The translations under genes were made by a program, and so were the position numbers. The notes below the pieces were generated by a model. The model was given only the letters and a program-made list of their open reading frames with translations. It searched no databases and had not been told where the DNA came from. DNA of 64,000 nt from Branchiostoma belcheri (lineage: Eukaryota; Chordata; Leptocardii; Amphioxiformes; Branchiostomatidae): positions 714,276-778,275 of the forward strand of contig NW_017804476.1 in NCBI RefSeq assembly GCF_001625305.1, written 5' to 3'. Within the stretch, counting starts at the first letter, position 1. Every line of letters begins with the position of its first letter. Below, piece after piece: positions 20,871 through 33,906 of the stretch.

Positions 20871-22115
20871 TGGTTAATAGATGAAGGCTAATGCACTAGT
20901 GAGAACTTCTGTCTGAACCTGACAAGACAGAGTGGACCAGACCAGATAATTTGAAGACCGAAGAGGAATATCAGGTGAGAAAAATCCCAATTATGCATTT
21001 TACCTACCATTTGCTTGGTATTATTTGAGACAAGTGTGTAACTTTTAAGGTCTGCATACTAGTAGTTGGGTGGCTGCTGACTGATGCAGTACTGAAGACT
21101 CCTGTCTGAACCTGACAAGACAGATTGGACCAGATGATTTGAAGACCGAAGAGGAATGTCAGGTGAGAAAAATCCCAATACAGCATATTACCTACAATTA
21201 TTTGGTCTTATTTGAGACAAGTGTGTAACTTCTAATGTCTGTATGGTCAGGTGGCTGCTGACTGATGCAGTAGTGAGGACTACTGTCTGAACCAGACCTG
21301 GTCCAGATGATTTGAAGACCCAAGAGAAATATCAGGTGAGAAAAATCTGAATTCTGCATTCAACCTATTATTTACTTCATGTTGTTTGAGACAGTGTGTA
21401 ACTTCTAATGTCTGCATAGTTAGGTGGCTGCTGACTGATGCAGTATTGAAGACTTCTGTCTGAACCTGACAAGACAGATAGGACCTGACCAGATGATTTG
21501 AAGATTCAAGAGGAATATCAGGTGAGAAAAATCCCAATTCTGCATTTTACCTACAACTACTAGTATTTGGTCTTATTTGAGACAAGTGTGTATCTTTTAA
21601 TGTCAGTATAGTTAGATGGCTGCCGACTTATACAAGAGTGAAGACTACTGTCTGAACCTCAAACAAGACAGATTGGACCAGAAGATTTGAAGACCGGTAC
21701 CAAAGAGGAATATCAGGTGAGAAAAATCCCAATTCTGCATTTTACTTACAACTATTTGGTCTTATTTGAGACTAGTGTGTAACTTCTACTGTCTGTATAC
21801 TATATTAGTTAGGTTGCAGCTGACTGATGCAGTAGTGGTGAATTCCTTATAAACCTGACAAGAGAAGATTGGACCACACCAGGTGATTTGAAGACCGACG
21901 ATGACTCTCAGGTGAGAAAAATCTGAATTCTGCATTCAACCTACAATTTACTTTGTAATTTGAGACAAGTGTGTAACTTTTAATGTCTGTAGTTAGGTGG
22001 TTGCTGACTGATGTAGTAGTGAAGACTACTGTCTGAACCTGACAAGAGAAGATTGGACCAGATCGGGTGATTTAGAGACACAAGAGCAAGATGACAACAA
22101 CATCCACAGGTGAGA
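20871..22115 (+). repeat. Tandem array of ~190-bp exon-like units (non-coding)
   Basis: Seven units start near 20871, 21047, 21236, 21409, 21600, 21789 and 21982 (spacing 173-193 bp). Each holds GTGGCTGCTGACTGATGCAG, an AGATGATTTGAAGACC block and a CAG/GTGAG donor-like border, followed by GAGACAAGTGTGTAACTT. The exon-like segment has stops in all three frames, so it is not protein coding. Less similar units with the same border style continue at 22400-23330. Possibly a spliced non-coding RNA. Confidence 0.7.
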
Positions 22116-23908
22116 CAATGCTTTAGAAGATCTGTTTGACTCTAGTACTCTTCCCTTACGTCTTACACTTTATAAAAATAACACACATGTAGCAAAACAT
22201 CTTTCACATTAATTTTGTATTGCCTTTGACTTGAATGAAAGTATATTCTTCTTGAGCCCTTGTCAACATTTCTAGGAAGAGGCAAAGTAAAAGGTTGCAT
22301 ACAAGGGTTCATCTTTACCTGGTAGCTAGTTTTTTTAGTCATTCACATACAATAGCCATGTACCTGGCATGAATTGTTCTTTTATAATTATATAGGTATA
22401 ATGGGGTCAGCAGTCCTGATGTTCCTGTCCAAACCAGGCTAGTTGAGACAGCTTACTTTGAAGTTGAAGACAGAGTGAAGAGTTTGTACAGGTGAGACAA
22501 TGCTTTCCAACTATATTTTTTCTGTATGTTAAGAACTGAGAGGCAATAATAAGCTACTTTTAACACTTTGTACATTAATGATCTAAGCAATCAATCAACC
22601 GCAAGCATCATTTAAGCAAAGAGATAGTTTAAGTGCAGGATTTTATCATTATCTTTCATAGTCACCTAGTCGCCTGAAAATTTTGAGGGGAGCATCACAC
22701 ATAGCACTAATTATTCATTATATTAGTTAGGTGTGTCCTGGCGTTCCTGTCCTGACGTCCCTGTCCTGACTGGGAAAAACCTGCGACGAAGGCTGAGCAA
22801 ACCAGTTGACCTGAAGACAGAGTTTGTACGTGGTTATCCAGGTGAGACAATACAACAACAGTGTCATAGATTTTTTCTTTCCTATTGGATGTATTATTAA
22901 GAGCTATGGCATAGCTTGCTACTAGTAACACTTTGAAAAGCCTATCTTTTTGTGTATCGATTCAAGCAACTTGCCTGACAACTTACATGACTTATTCCTT
23001 GCCTCACATGTTATTATTAGTAAGAACTCTGAGGTGTAACATGCTACAAGTACAATACATTTTGTAACACTTTTAAAAGCAGTTTTCTAGAGCCTAACTC
23101 TTTTCAAAATCTATTCAATCAATGGGATAGTTGAATTGCATGATGCTCTCATTAGTTTGGTTATTCAGTGTTGCCTGGGGATGTTTTTCCATCACACATC
23201 CTTTTATATTATTTCTAGGTGTGTGCTGAGGCTGTCCAGTCTGGGAGAAACCTGCGATGACAGCTCAACAAACCATTTGACTTGAAGATGCAGAAGAAAA
23301 CAAAGACAGTGGGCACAGTTGTAACTTGTGAGTATAGTTTATTTGTTCAGCAACACACCCAGGATAATACATTTCAATCCTATAATCCAATGATCCGGTC
23401 ATTAAAGCTTTCACTGCTTTTAATTCCATAGTATGTCACACTTTTCTAGACTCCTTTTCACATCTTCAAACAATTAGTCTGACAAAAGAGGTTACATTGT
23501 GTAATGTCTCCCAGTATAACCTCCTTGGTCCCATATTGCACTTTTAGTCATTTGAGATACAGCACGTCACACTTTTTGCACTGTGCTTTGGACCTTTACA
23601 GGCAGCATTTAGGTCCATTCTTACTGTCATAAACTTGCATGTTGCATGACATGATATCTTGCATTAGTAAGGCCAATTGCTTTTGTCAATACAGTGACTT
23701 TTGTTTCTTTGTCTTCAAGATGCGGACCCGGAGACTGGACTGCAGCAGGAGGAAGAATCGGACAAGGTTGTAGGCAAGGTTGTGTGTAAGAAGGTGGGGA
23801 GGAGTGAGTATGGTTTCTTTGTTAACACTAGACAACACTCCACATGCACACACTTCCACACAGTCACTTGCATGCACATTTCTCTTGCACTCACATTTCT
23901 CTTTTTTT

Positions 23909-25604
23909 ACCATTTTCGCATGCGCGAAAATGGTAACTCAGACGAGATTCAGATTGGATCAACGGATGGATGGATCAACGGTTCCACCCTTCAACGGCCA
24001 TGCAGACATGCTAAGTCACCGCATGTCGCTAGATGTCGTTGTTGCGACGGCCATGCAGACATGCTGAGTTGCCGCATGTCGCTAGATGTCGTTGTTGCGA
24101 GTGCACTTTTTACCATTTATGCCTTGGACGTTTGTATACTTTCCATTATGGTTGCTAATTTCAAAATCATAGTTCTATTAATGTTGCATAACAAAGCTGC
24201 TGACAAAACAAACTTAATTTGTCTTGAACAATAACTTGATTTTATTATTTGCCAAAAATGTTGATAAAGACATGTCTATAATCACAGTAATCAAGGATTT
24301 TAATAAACTGCATAAATTATGTCAATGAGCATTAGCAGTGTGGATTAGTCTAGATGTTCAGATTTCCATTAGCCGGCAGTCCAGAGGGTCACACGTCCGA
24401 CCAATCAAGGCGCTGCAGGCAAAGCTTATTAAAAGCCTCCTTTTTCAGGCGTTCCCCGGATCGGTGTTTTTGTGTGTGTGTGTGTTGGGGGGGGGGGGTG
24501 GGGGGNNNNNNNNNNNNNNNNNNNNNNNNNNNNNNNNNNNNNNNNNNNACCTCATTTGCAGACTTTAGCGGCCATGGAGTTGATTTGGGGAAGTGCTGAG
24601 ACGCGATTTCGCTACGGCATATGGGATTTTGCCGCGGAGGGAGTTACGTACGCCGGCAAAAACTTGCTTCAGCGATCGGCTCCAGAAAATTTATCTTTAT
24701 GCTGCCGCTCAAGTCTTCGAAGGTGGTTTAACGAAGTTTATATAAATATAAAGCCACTTTGCGTAGATCGATCTCCGTTTTCTTGCGATGGTATGAAAAT
24801 TCAAGTACAGTATATTTTCAAAACGTTTTGATATTTCTTTGTTCGTTGCCACATGTTGTTTATTTATCTTATTGTCATGTACAGTTACCAGCGTGAGTCT
24901 GAGTCGAGCCATTGTTCTTATGTGGCCGTTAGCACATGTTTAAACAGACAGCAACATTGAAGAAAAGAACCGAGTTAACAGACATCGGCACGTTCCTTGA
25001 AGTCAGGTTTCCCGCCGTATTTAAATAAGAAATGTGTGGGCCCGCGGCGTTTTGAAAAGACGCGACGCGCTTTGGAAAGACCCCGCGCCGTGGCTCATTC
25101 AAATTCGCTACATTTTTTGCTAAGTTTAATGTCTTCACCCACGATTTTTGACCGTCAATGTTGACGGTAAGGACTTAAATTTTTACCGTCCGACGGGAAA
25201 AATACCGTCAATTGACGGTAAAACGGGCGCTGGCTAAAGCCCTGGTTGAATGTCACGAGGTTTGTAAACTTAGATGTTGGGGACAAAGCCATAGAAGAGA
25301 TTTTGAATAAAATTATATATATATATATTAACGTTACTTATAATTTAAGTTAAAATGTACTTTTGTGTCTCATTTTTTATTCTGTTAAAAAGACTCTTAA
25401 AAGAGAGAAACAGGTTATAAACTGTTATATACTTGATTTTTGTAATGCTTTAAACTTAAAGAGTTGAAATATAGAAGTGCATGTTCTCTCATTATATACA
25501 ATGTTGATAAGAACTAGAACCATTTATATAACTTAGGTAAATTGAAATGCTAGGATGGGGAAAATGTTCGTAAAAACTGTAAGCCTGTAAGCGGCGAAAA
25601 TGGT
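23909..25604. mobile_element. Insert in the left arm of the long inverted repeat
   Basis: Absent from the right arm. It is bounded by ACCATTTTCGC and GCGAAAATGGT. It contains two ~54-bp tandem copies of an ACGGCCATGCAGACATGCT unit (23993-24099), a TG/poly-G run and an N gap. No recognisable protein. Confidence 0.6.
24506..24548. other. Assembly gap (43 N)
   Basis: Directly follows a (TG)n and poly-G run, a typical sequencing stop. Confidence 1.
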
Positions 25605-25689
25605 CAGCTTTTGCAGAAGCACTTGTTCATTTAACGTTTATTGTAGCCGGCGACTTAAATTTCATGTCAAGCAACACTGAAAAATTCTT

Positions 25690-26130
25690 CATATTGTATG
25701 GTTGAATGCCAAATTACCCCTAAATTGTTGCTTCAGACCTTTACACTTAAATTGTTCCGCCAAAAAACTTAGCAACTAAGCCGGCTGCATGAATTCCACG
25801 TTGTTATCCTCTTCATATTGTATGAATCCCAAATTGTCGCTTTGGACCTTTAGACTAAAATTCTCCCGCCGAAAAACTTCGTTTCTTAGCCGGCCGCATT
25901 AATTCCTTAGACTTAGTCATCCTCTTCGTATCGCATGAATACCGAATTGCCCCCAAAATTGTCGCTTTAGACCTTTACACTTAAATTCTCCTGCCGAAAA
26001 ACTTCATATCTTAGCTGGCTGCATTAATTCCTTAGTCATCCTCTTTGTATCGTATGAATGCCAAATTGCCCCCCAAATTGTCGCTTTAGACCTTTCTTTA
26101 AACTTACATTCTCCAGCCAAAAAACTTGTC
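25690..26130. repeat. ~115-bp subrepeats in palindrome core
   Basis: About four units each with TGCCAAATTGCCCC-like and GACCTTTACACTTAAATTCTC blocks and a CCGAAAAACTT block. Inverted counterparts lie at about 26850-27260. Confidence 0.8.
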
Positions 26131-28417
26131 TATCTTTGTATTAATTCCATGTCTAATTCCTTGTTCAGTCGATTTTCCCGCCAAAACAATTAATTGGCAC
26201 CCTCACCTGGTTAATTAATTGGATTAAGTTTTCCCGCCAAAAAACTTAGTATATAGACCACTCTAACCTTGAACTTGTGCCCACCTCCCACACTTCTTCC
26301 ACAACTCAGAGTATGTTAGTTACACTGTTCTCTAGACTTCTTCGAACATGTAGTCACCACACTCTGCTACACAAACACTTTGTTGATCGAGTGCAGCTTT
26401 TCCACCACTTAAACTTTAGAATAATCTCTCACTCTCCTGGTCAGTCAATGCACTAAGTGTACTCCCCGGGGGATGTCTTTTCGGAGACATTGATGCTTCG
26501 ACACATCAGTATACCAGTGCAATTGATTGACCAGGAGAGCTGGAGATTATTCTAAAGTTTAAGTGGTGGAAAAACTGCACTCGATCAACAAAGTGTTTGT
26601 GTAGCAGAGTGTGGTGACTACATGTTCGAAGAAGTCTAGAGAACAGTGTAACTAACATACTCTGAGTTGTGTGGGAGGTGGGCAGGAAGAGTGGGGCACA
26701 AGTTCAAGGTTAGAGTGGTCTATATACTAAGTTTTTTGGCGGGAAAACTTAATCCAATTAATTAACCAGGTGAAGGTGCCAATTAATAACCAGGTGAGGG
26801 TGCCAATTAATTTTTGTTGGCGGGAAAATGGACTGAACAAGGAATTAGTGTGGAATTAATACAAAGACAAGTTTTTTGGAGGGAGAATTTAAGTGTAAAG
26901 AAAGGGCTAAAGTGACAATTTTGGGAGCGACGACAACAATGCAGCCGGCTGTAATACGAAGATTTTTGGTGGTAGAATTTAAGTGTAAAGGTCCAAAGCG
27001 GTAATTTGGGATATGAAGAGAATAACTAAGGAATTCATGCGGCCGGCTAAGATTCAAAGTTTTTCAACGAGACAATTTAACTTAAGTGTACATGTCCAAA
27101 GCGACAATTTTGGGGGCAATTTGGGAATCATAAAATATGAAGAGGATACCAACGTGGAATTCATGCAGCTGGCTTAGATGCGAAGTTTTTCAGCGGGACA
27201 ATTTAAGTGTAAAGGTCTGAAGCAACAATTTAGGGGCAATTTGGCATTCAACCATACAATATGAAAAATTTTTCACTGTTGTTTAACATGAAATTGAAGT
27301 CACCGGCTACAATAAACATTAAATGAAAAGAGAGAGTAAGAGTGCAAGAGAAAAGAGAAATGTGAGTGCAAGTGTGTGGATGTGGAGTGTTGTCTCGTGT
27401 TAACAAAGAAACCATACTCACTCCTCCCCATCTTCTTTCATGCAGCCCTGCCTACAAAAGTCTGGTTCTTCCTCCTGCTGCATTCCAGTCTTCGGGTCTA
27501 CATCTTGAAGACAAAGAAACAAAAGTCAGTGTATTGACAACAGCAATTGGCCAATGCTAGATATTATGTCACACAACATGCAAGTTTATGACAGTAAGAA
27601 TGGACCTAAATGCTGCCTGTAAAGGTCCAAAGCACAGGGCAAAAAGTGTGACGTGCTGTATCTCAAATGACTAAAAGTGCAATGTGGGACCAAGGAGGTT
27701 ATACTGGAGACATTATACAATGTAACCTTTTTTGTCAGACTAATTGTTTGAAGATGTGAAAAGGAGTCTAGAAAAGTGTGACATACTGTGTAATTAAAAG
27801 CAGTGAAAGCTTTAGTGACCAGATCATTGGATTATAGGATTGAAATGTATTATCCTGGGTGTGTTGCTGAACAAATAAACTATACTCACAAGTTACAACT
27901 GTGCCCACTGTCTTCTCTCACTGCTTTGCTGTCTTCGTTTCCTTCTGCATCTTCAAGTCAAATGGTTTGTTGAGCTGTCATCGCAGGTTTCTCCCAGACT
28001 GGACAGCCTCAGCACACACCTAGAAATAATATAAAAGGATGTGTGATGAACATCCCCAGGCAACACTGAATAACCAAACTAATGAGAGCATCATGCAATT
28101 CAACTATCCCATTGATTGAATAGATTTTGAAAGAATTAGGCTCTAGAAAACTGCTTTTAAAAGTGTTACAGAATGTATTGTACTTGTAGCATGTTACACC
28201 TCAGAGTTCTTACTAATAATATCACGTGAGGCAAGGAATAAGTCATGTTAAGTTGTCAGGCAAGTTGCTTGAATCGATGCACAAAAAGATAGGCTTCTCA
28301 AAGTGTTACTGGTAGCAAGCTATGCCATAGCTCTTAATAATACATCCAATAGGAAAGGAAAATCTATGACACTGTTGTTAAGTATTGTCTTGATGCTTGC
28401 GATTGATTGATTGCTTA

Positions 28418-28788
28418 GGCCACACCAATTTAATTTGTTGGTTCTCGGATTTTTTCAGAAAAATATGAAGCGACAGGGCGAAAAAATAAAAATAAAAACA
28501 GGTCTAGGCATCCTATTATAGGCTTAAATGCTACGAAATGAGCCATGAAGTCAACACAAAAGGGTGGGTTAAAATTTAAACATTGAATTTTGAACTTTTA
28601 ATCAAACCACTGCAATGATGGATGGGAAAACTGTAACAACTAGGAAGAAAAGGACTTGCTCAACTGTTGGGGGGCAAAACATGAGCATTTTTCAGTTGAT
28701 TCAGGACCAGAATCAAATTTTTTTTTTTGCAAATCAGAAAAAAACGAAGAGGCGAATCCGAGAACCAACAAATTAAATTGGTGTGGCC
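28418..28788. mobile_element. Harbinger-like MITE with empty site in the opposite palindrome arm
   Basis: The ends are GGCCACACCAATTTAATTTG and its complement, flanked by TTA (28415-28417, 28789-28791). The paired left arm near 22588 has the uninterrupted sequence, confirming a TTA duplication. TWA duplications fit PIF/Harbinger. Confidence 0.88.
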
Positions 28789-29215
28789 TTAGATATGTAC
28801 AAAGTGTTAAAAGTAGCTTCTTATTGCCTCTCTTAACACACAGAAAAAATATAAAGTTGGAAAGCATTGTCTCACCTGTACAAACTCTTCACTCTGCCTT
28901 CAACTTCAAAGTAAGCTGTCTCATCTAGCCTGGTTTGGACAGGAACATCAGGACTGCTAACCCTATTATACCTATATAATTATAAAAGAACAATTGACGC
29001 CAGGTACATGGCTATTGTATGTGAATAGCTACCAGGTAAAGATGAACTCTTGTATGCAACCTTTTACTACATGTATGCCTCTTCCTAGAAATGTTGACAA
29101 GGGCTCAAGAAGTCTAATATTCTAGTCATTTATTCAAGTCAAAGACAATACAAAATTAATGTGAAAGATGTTTTGCTACATGTGTTATTTTTATAAAGTG
29201 TAAGATAAAAGAGAA

Positions 29216-30900
29216 GTATGCAAAGCAGTGACCCGGCATCACGCTTCATTCCTGCAGGCCGAACACTTTGCCCATAATGTTACGTCAACATCAAGTCATA
29301 ACGACCTGACTTCACATTATGCAAATCAAATACAAGCGCTTAGACATAGCGGCATGCAGACCCCATTTTTGAGTTCTAAAAATAAAAGCCAACTCATGGT
29401 CAAGGTCCGATGTTCTCTTGTCTTGTAGATAGGTAACAGGTCCCTCAGGGACACACACAGGCAAATCCTTCTGGAACAGGACAGGTACACAGGATAGCTG
29501 ACAGGAACACAGACAGGTCCCACAGCAAACACAGGAACATGGTCAGGTACCAGAGTCTCAGCATCCCATAAGCTAGGGTATAAAAGAAAGAAACATTCTG
29601 AAAAATCTCATGCCGAATTTACAATTCACATACACCAAGGATACACCTGTTTACATAACATGCAGCATAGCATAGTAATATGTATAATATTTGCTATAAA
29701 ATCTGCTTTGGTTGGGGCAAGAGCACATGGAACATTGTTAGTGAGGCAAAAAAGGGCACAGCCAAAAGGGAACATAGAATATTCTGACCAATCAAAAATC
29801 ACACAAAAATACATCTAACACAAGATCACATAAGGCATCATAATCCTTTTCTTCCAAAACCTACTTTGGTTGGGGGAAGAGCACATGGAACATTGTTAGT
29901 GAGGCAAAAGAAGGGCACAACAAACAGTGAACATACATGTACCATTGTTCGAAATACCTGTCTGCAATCTGCAGATAGATTTTCAAGATTGCAGAAGAAA
30001 AATTGATACAATCTGCAATTTTGCAGCAGGAAAAATTGGCACTTGGGATTTGACGCTTTTGGCCCCAAGGACAGACAACAATTAAGCTCCTGTTCTGAAA
30101 CAACAGGAGCTTCTTCACTAATTTGCATCAACCTGGTCTTGACTTGTTTATCTTTTGTTTCCTTTTGGACTTCCAAAAATTTGTCTTCACTAATTTGCAT
30201 ATCAATCAATAGTTCATGCTTATAAACCTGCAAGATTGTAGTATGGAGGCTTGTGTATTTGCAGAAGGTATTTCCAAATTGCAGAACAAAATTTTTACTC
30301 AGCTCTGAAAAAAAGTATTTTGACCACTGTGTACTTAGTATATCATAACCAAACAACACTCACAAATATGATCACATATCAAGATATCACAATCCATTTG
30401 TTTCCAAACCTTCATTCGTTGTGGGAAGAACACATGGAACATTGTTCAGGCAAAACATGAGCACAGCCAACAGTGAACATAGTACTGACCAAACAACAAT
30501 CACATTATTTTATACATCTCACATAAGATATCACAATCCAAGTAACAACATGATATGCATCTCATGTAACCATTGCACATACATATAACAATATAACATT
30601 GCAAACATTACATATTATGTAAAAAATAAAACACAAGATGTAAAAAGTAGAAAACTAAGACTACAGTGACAAAGTCATCAAACTTTACTGACTCACAAAG
30701 TGAAACAATTTTAGTCATGTCAATGGGGTTGAAAATCTAACAATCATATATAGCATCATATAAATGTAGTTTGCACAAATCTAGTATGATCATGCATACA
30801 AACGTATTTCACACAAATCTAGCATGATAATACATGTGCATAGTCTTACACATTTAGTTTATGAATGATTTCATCATCATTCATTTTACCTCAGGCCTGA
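29216..30900. repeat. Spacer with three copies of a GAGCACATGGAACATTG repeat
   Basis: Copies near 29708, 29871 and 30413 share GAGCACATGGAACATTGTT and GGGCACA(G/A)CCAA-like blocks. A CTGCAATCTGCAGATAG / ATTGCAGAACAAAATTTT motif area (29950-30320) has a relative at 62160-62240. No gene seen. Confidence 0.65.
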
Positions 30901-31157
30901 TTTTACCTTGGAGTAGTCATGAATCTTTGTTTTGCAGCTAACTGCCTCTTGCTCCAGTCAACCCAGCTGAGCATATCATCTGCCTGATGAAAGACATTCA
31001 AAATGTCCCCAATTCAAGTCCTTCCTCGGCACACAACTGTTTAATGTCACGCATCACGCTCACCAGTGTGTTCAGGCCTGCTGCACTCACCCTCGTCCTT
31101 GTCTGTGTCCTGTAGCTCCCCCAGGAGAGTGGATGCATCCTTCTCCCAATCCCTCAC

Positions 31158-31296
31158 CTGTCACAGGTTGACAGATCTTCATCGATAGCAGCCAGCTCCC
31201 CGAAGTTACAACCAAACAGTCCTGTGGAATTTGGTTGGTCTGCAGTGTCCACACTAGTCTGATCCTCTTCTGCTCCCTCTGTGTCAGCACTGACTG
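31158..31296 (-). CDS. Candidate exon of an unrecognised minus-strand gene
   Basis: Acceptor TTTGTAG and donor GTGAGG frame a segment open in one natural-looking acidic frame (VSADTEGAEEDQTSVDTADQ then FGCNFGELAAIDEDLSTCD). Just below it, 31077-31150 contains DWEKDASTLLGELQDTDKDE in an open frame and 30990-31078 contains NTLVSVMRDIKQLCAEEGLE before a stop. These may be further exons, but I could not join them consistently. Family not recognised. Confidence 0.35.
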
Positions 31297-31408
31297 CTAC
31301 AAAATGATTAAAAAAAACAACAATTGAAAATAAAGACAATTTACAATGTTTACAACATTGCATTTATACCGCTCAACAACTGGTTAATATGCATAGAAAA
31401 ATCCTGAC

Positions 31409-31472
31409 CTGTTCCAGACCAAAACACCGCTTCTCTTGCAGTCAAGCTTATGGTGGATTCTTGGTGTCTTTT
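31409..31472 (-). CDS. Candidate exon of the same unrecognised gene
   Basis: Open as EKTPRIHHKLDCKRSGVLVW when spliced after the exon at 32141-32222. Two acceptors are possible (ending 31477 or 31473). Its donor does not bring the next candidate exon into its best frame, so the model is incomplete. Confidence 0.25.
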
Positions 31473-32140
31473 CTACCTGCAAATTTACCTTCCTGATCAC
31501 TATGAGACGTATATCATAACCCTGGATACGGTCTTTGATACATAAAACAACTCTGTTACCGCCCCCCTCCCCCCTCGAAAATATTACCGGTCGTCTGTCT
31601 ACCCTCCTTCTATGGCCTTCTATCTATCACCTTATCCATGTCATCCTCTACACAAACGGTACTATCGTGTCCCCTCTGTATGCTATCGGCCTCGGAACAC
31701 TTTTGGTTTACATTGAAACGCATAGAATTTGACCAAAACACAACAAACCACGTTTCAAGCAAAGCTGTTCAGGTCAGGGGTCACATAAAAGCGCCCCTCA
31801 GCGGATTATGTACAAAATGCACCTCTTACGATTGGTGTAGTTTTTCTATTTCAGGATCATTAATTTCACCCTCATTGAATAGAAATTGATTGACCCATGT
31901 TCAAATAACTGGTGTGGGTACGGTGCAAAAAATTGAATAAATACAAGTGCCTTTTTATCTTCCTTACTGGACTACATAAAAGCGCCCCCTTCGGTTGCTT
32001 AACTTGGTGCAGCGTTAACTCGTGGGGGACAATTGCCGCAATTTATTTTCAACATTCTGTCTTTTTGCTTCATTCACCTGAGAGGAGAATTACCTACAAT
32101 AGTCAAGAGAGTATCTACGACGATTTAAAGTACAACTTAC

Positions 32141-32222
32141 CACCAAAGCGGACGTGGCGCGTCTTCCTGGGCGGAATTTTTACCCAGCTCGTTCTTCCCT
32201 TCCATGCACCGTGACTCGCCAT
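32141..32222 (-). CDS. Candidate first exon (MASHGAWKGRTSWVK)
   Basis: An ATG in good context (AAGATGGCG) opens MASHGAWKGRTSWVKIPPRK and ends at a strong GTAAGT donor. A CpG-bearing upstream stretch could be a promoter. Product unknown. Confidence 0.35.
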
Positions 32223-32229
32223 CTTGGAA

Positions 32230-33600
32230 AGGCGTGTTTCACGCACGTGTCATGCCACCTGTAAATCACGAGCAAAATTTGCATTCGATAATCAAGTTAA
32301 GATATAAGATTAATAATGACAGGCCAATAGGAAATCACCACCAGAAAAATACGATGTCTTAATTATGGCTTTAATCTTACGAATTCTTAATTCTAAATTT
32401 TTCTATCCTCATCCATTTTACTTAAGGCGTCGAGGAAAAAAATTATTTTTTTTACCCATTTATCTTCTGATTGCGGTAAGAACATTTTCTAGCTAGTAGT
32501 AGGTGACAAATTACAAACATTACAGTTATTGCAACAATTGCCTTTATTATTTCTCTTTATCGACGATTGTTAAACTAAAAATCCAATTCTTCCCATATCA
32601 TAGTATCAACGATAAGATCACAAAGTTACAAAATATAGCCGAATATAACCGAAACGTCCGCAATTTGTGACTAAAAGGACTTAGATTTTCAAACGTTAGT
32701 CAATAAAATGGTTATGTGATAGGTTTTAGCTGAGCAATGATTCAATTATAAGGACGACCAATCAAAACATCGGATTTCGTCTTATAATGAGGCTCAAAAA
32801 TATGCATATATTAAGTCCAGGTGGCGCATTACGTCATGCGATGTAGTTACGCAGTCCTCCAGGTGACCTGTGTAGATATGCTGGGTTAAATCATGGAGGT
32901 AGAAAAAAGTCCTTTTTTCTACCTCCATGGTTAAATGTAGGCAGGAATGGGTGTAAACATTGGCGTTTAAAGTAAAAATAGCACAAGCAATTACAGAACT
33001 AGTTGTTGCAATGTTTTCTATATGATCCATTCTTCACGTGTAGTTGTTTTCTTGACGGTTAGAACTGATAGTAAGAACAAAATCAAGGAAACTATGTTTA
33101 GTAACGAAAAATTAAACAAACATCAATTAAACGCATAAACGCATAAACTTTTCATTCCAGTTTTCCCGCCAAACCCTTTCTAGAAGTGTAATAATTCATA
33201 CCTGAGGTGTCCAGAAGAATCTTTCCATCCCTGGTGAACGTGCACCTTTCTTTAAAAAGTTCACTCCCTCACATTTTTAGTTAATTGGATGCTGTGATGC
33301 ATCCACAGGCGCCATAACACACGTGTCAATGAGGGCCTCTAGCAGTTCACGGAATTATTGCAGGTACTTGAGGAGATTTTTTACATGCAATAATTTCACC
33401 GACTGCTAGAAGTCGCTTTTGATACATGGCGCAGAGGGTCATTAACCGATGTATCCTTGATGCTGATTGGTCTCATCATGTCTATGTGTTTAAGTCGTCG
33501 AGCCCGATTGGATAATAAAGAGAAACAATTATGACGTCTGCCTCTTTGACCAAATATGGACAACAGACTCAAAGCTATAAAGCCGCTTTACTTTTCATGT
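32230..33600. other. AT-rich spacer with a short hairpin
   Basis: Apart from an 18-bp-arm hairpin at 32892-32929 (CATGGAGGTAGAAAAAAG and its complement, 2-nt loop) nothing supportable is present. Confidence 0.5.
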
Positions 33601-33906
33601 AAACAACTGAGGTTACGATGGACTTTCTGACGAACGGGAGTATTTTAGGCAGTTATTTTCCCCCAGATAAGCTACTGAGTCGTAAGAACTGACTCTACAA
33701 AGAAAAGCAGCCGATTTATGAGGTTAGGGGAGGTGAAAATGCTCGGCAACCACGTAATATTCTTACGAACAGGGGAGGGGGACTTTCAGCACCAAGGACA
33801 GCTACAGGGATAGTTTCAGTTTGAACCTTCATGACTACAAACTGAATATTAATACACCGACTGCAATATACAAAGGAAATCAATTTGTGAATTTTTCAAT
33901 TTTCAG

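Larger units (their letters stand above)
22150..29215. repeat. Long (~7 kb) inverted repeat
   Basis: Left arm 22150-23908 plus 25605-26455; right arm 26513-29215; centre near 26485. Matching blocks include GTAGCAAAACATCTTTCAC at both outer ends, and CTAAAGTTTAAGTGGTGGA on the right matching its complement on the left. The left arm alone carries an extra insert (23909-25604); the right arm alone carries a MITE (28418-28788). Splice-like borders in the left arm recur inverted in the right. Confidence 0.9.

Noticed and set aside
20871..22115. Protein-coding tandem exons or box C/D snoRNA host
   Set aside because: All frames of the unit have stops, and no pair of RTGATGA and CTGA boxes at usual spacing with terminal stems was found in the spacers.
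23701..23815. DADPETGLQQEEESDK frame as an exon of a protein gene
   Set aside because: The inverted copy in the other palindrome arm (27430-27520) does not conserve the frame, and no partner exons exist.
33610..33690. Short frame MDFLTNGSILGSYFPPDKLL as first exon for 33907-34112
   Set aside because: Its donor is out of phase with the open frame of the downstream candidate exon and leads to an early stop.
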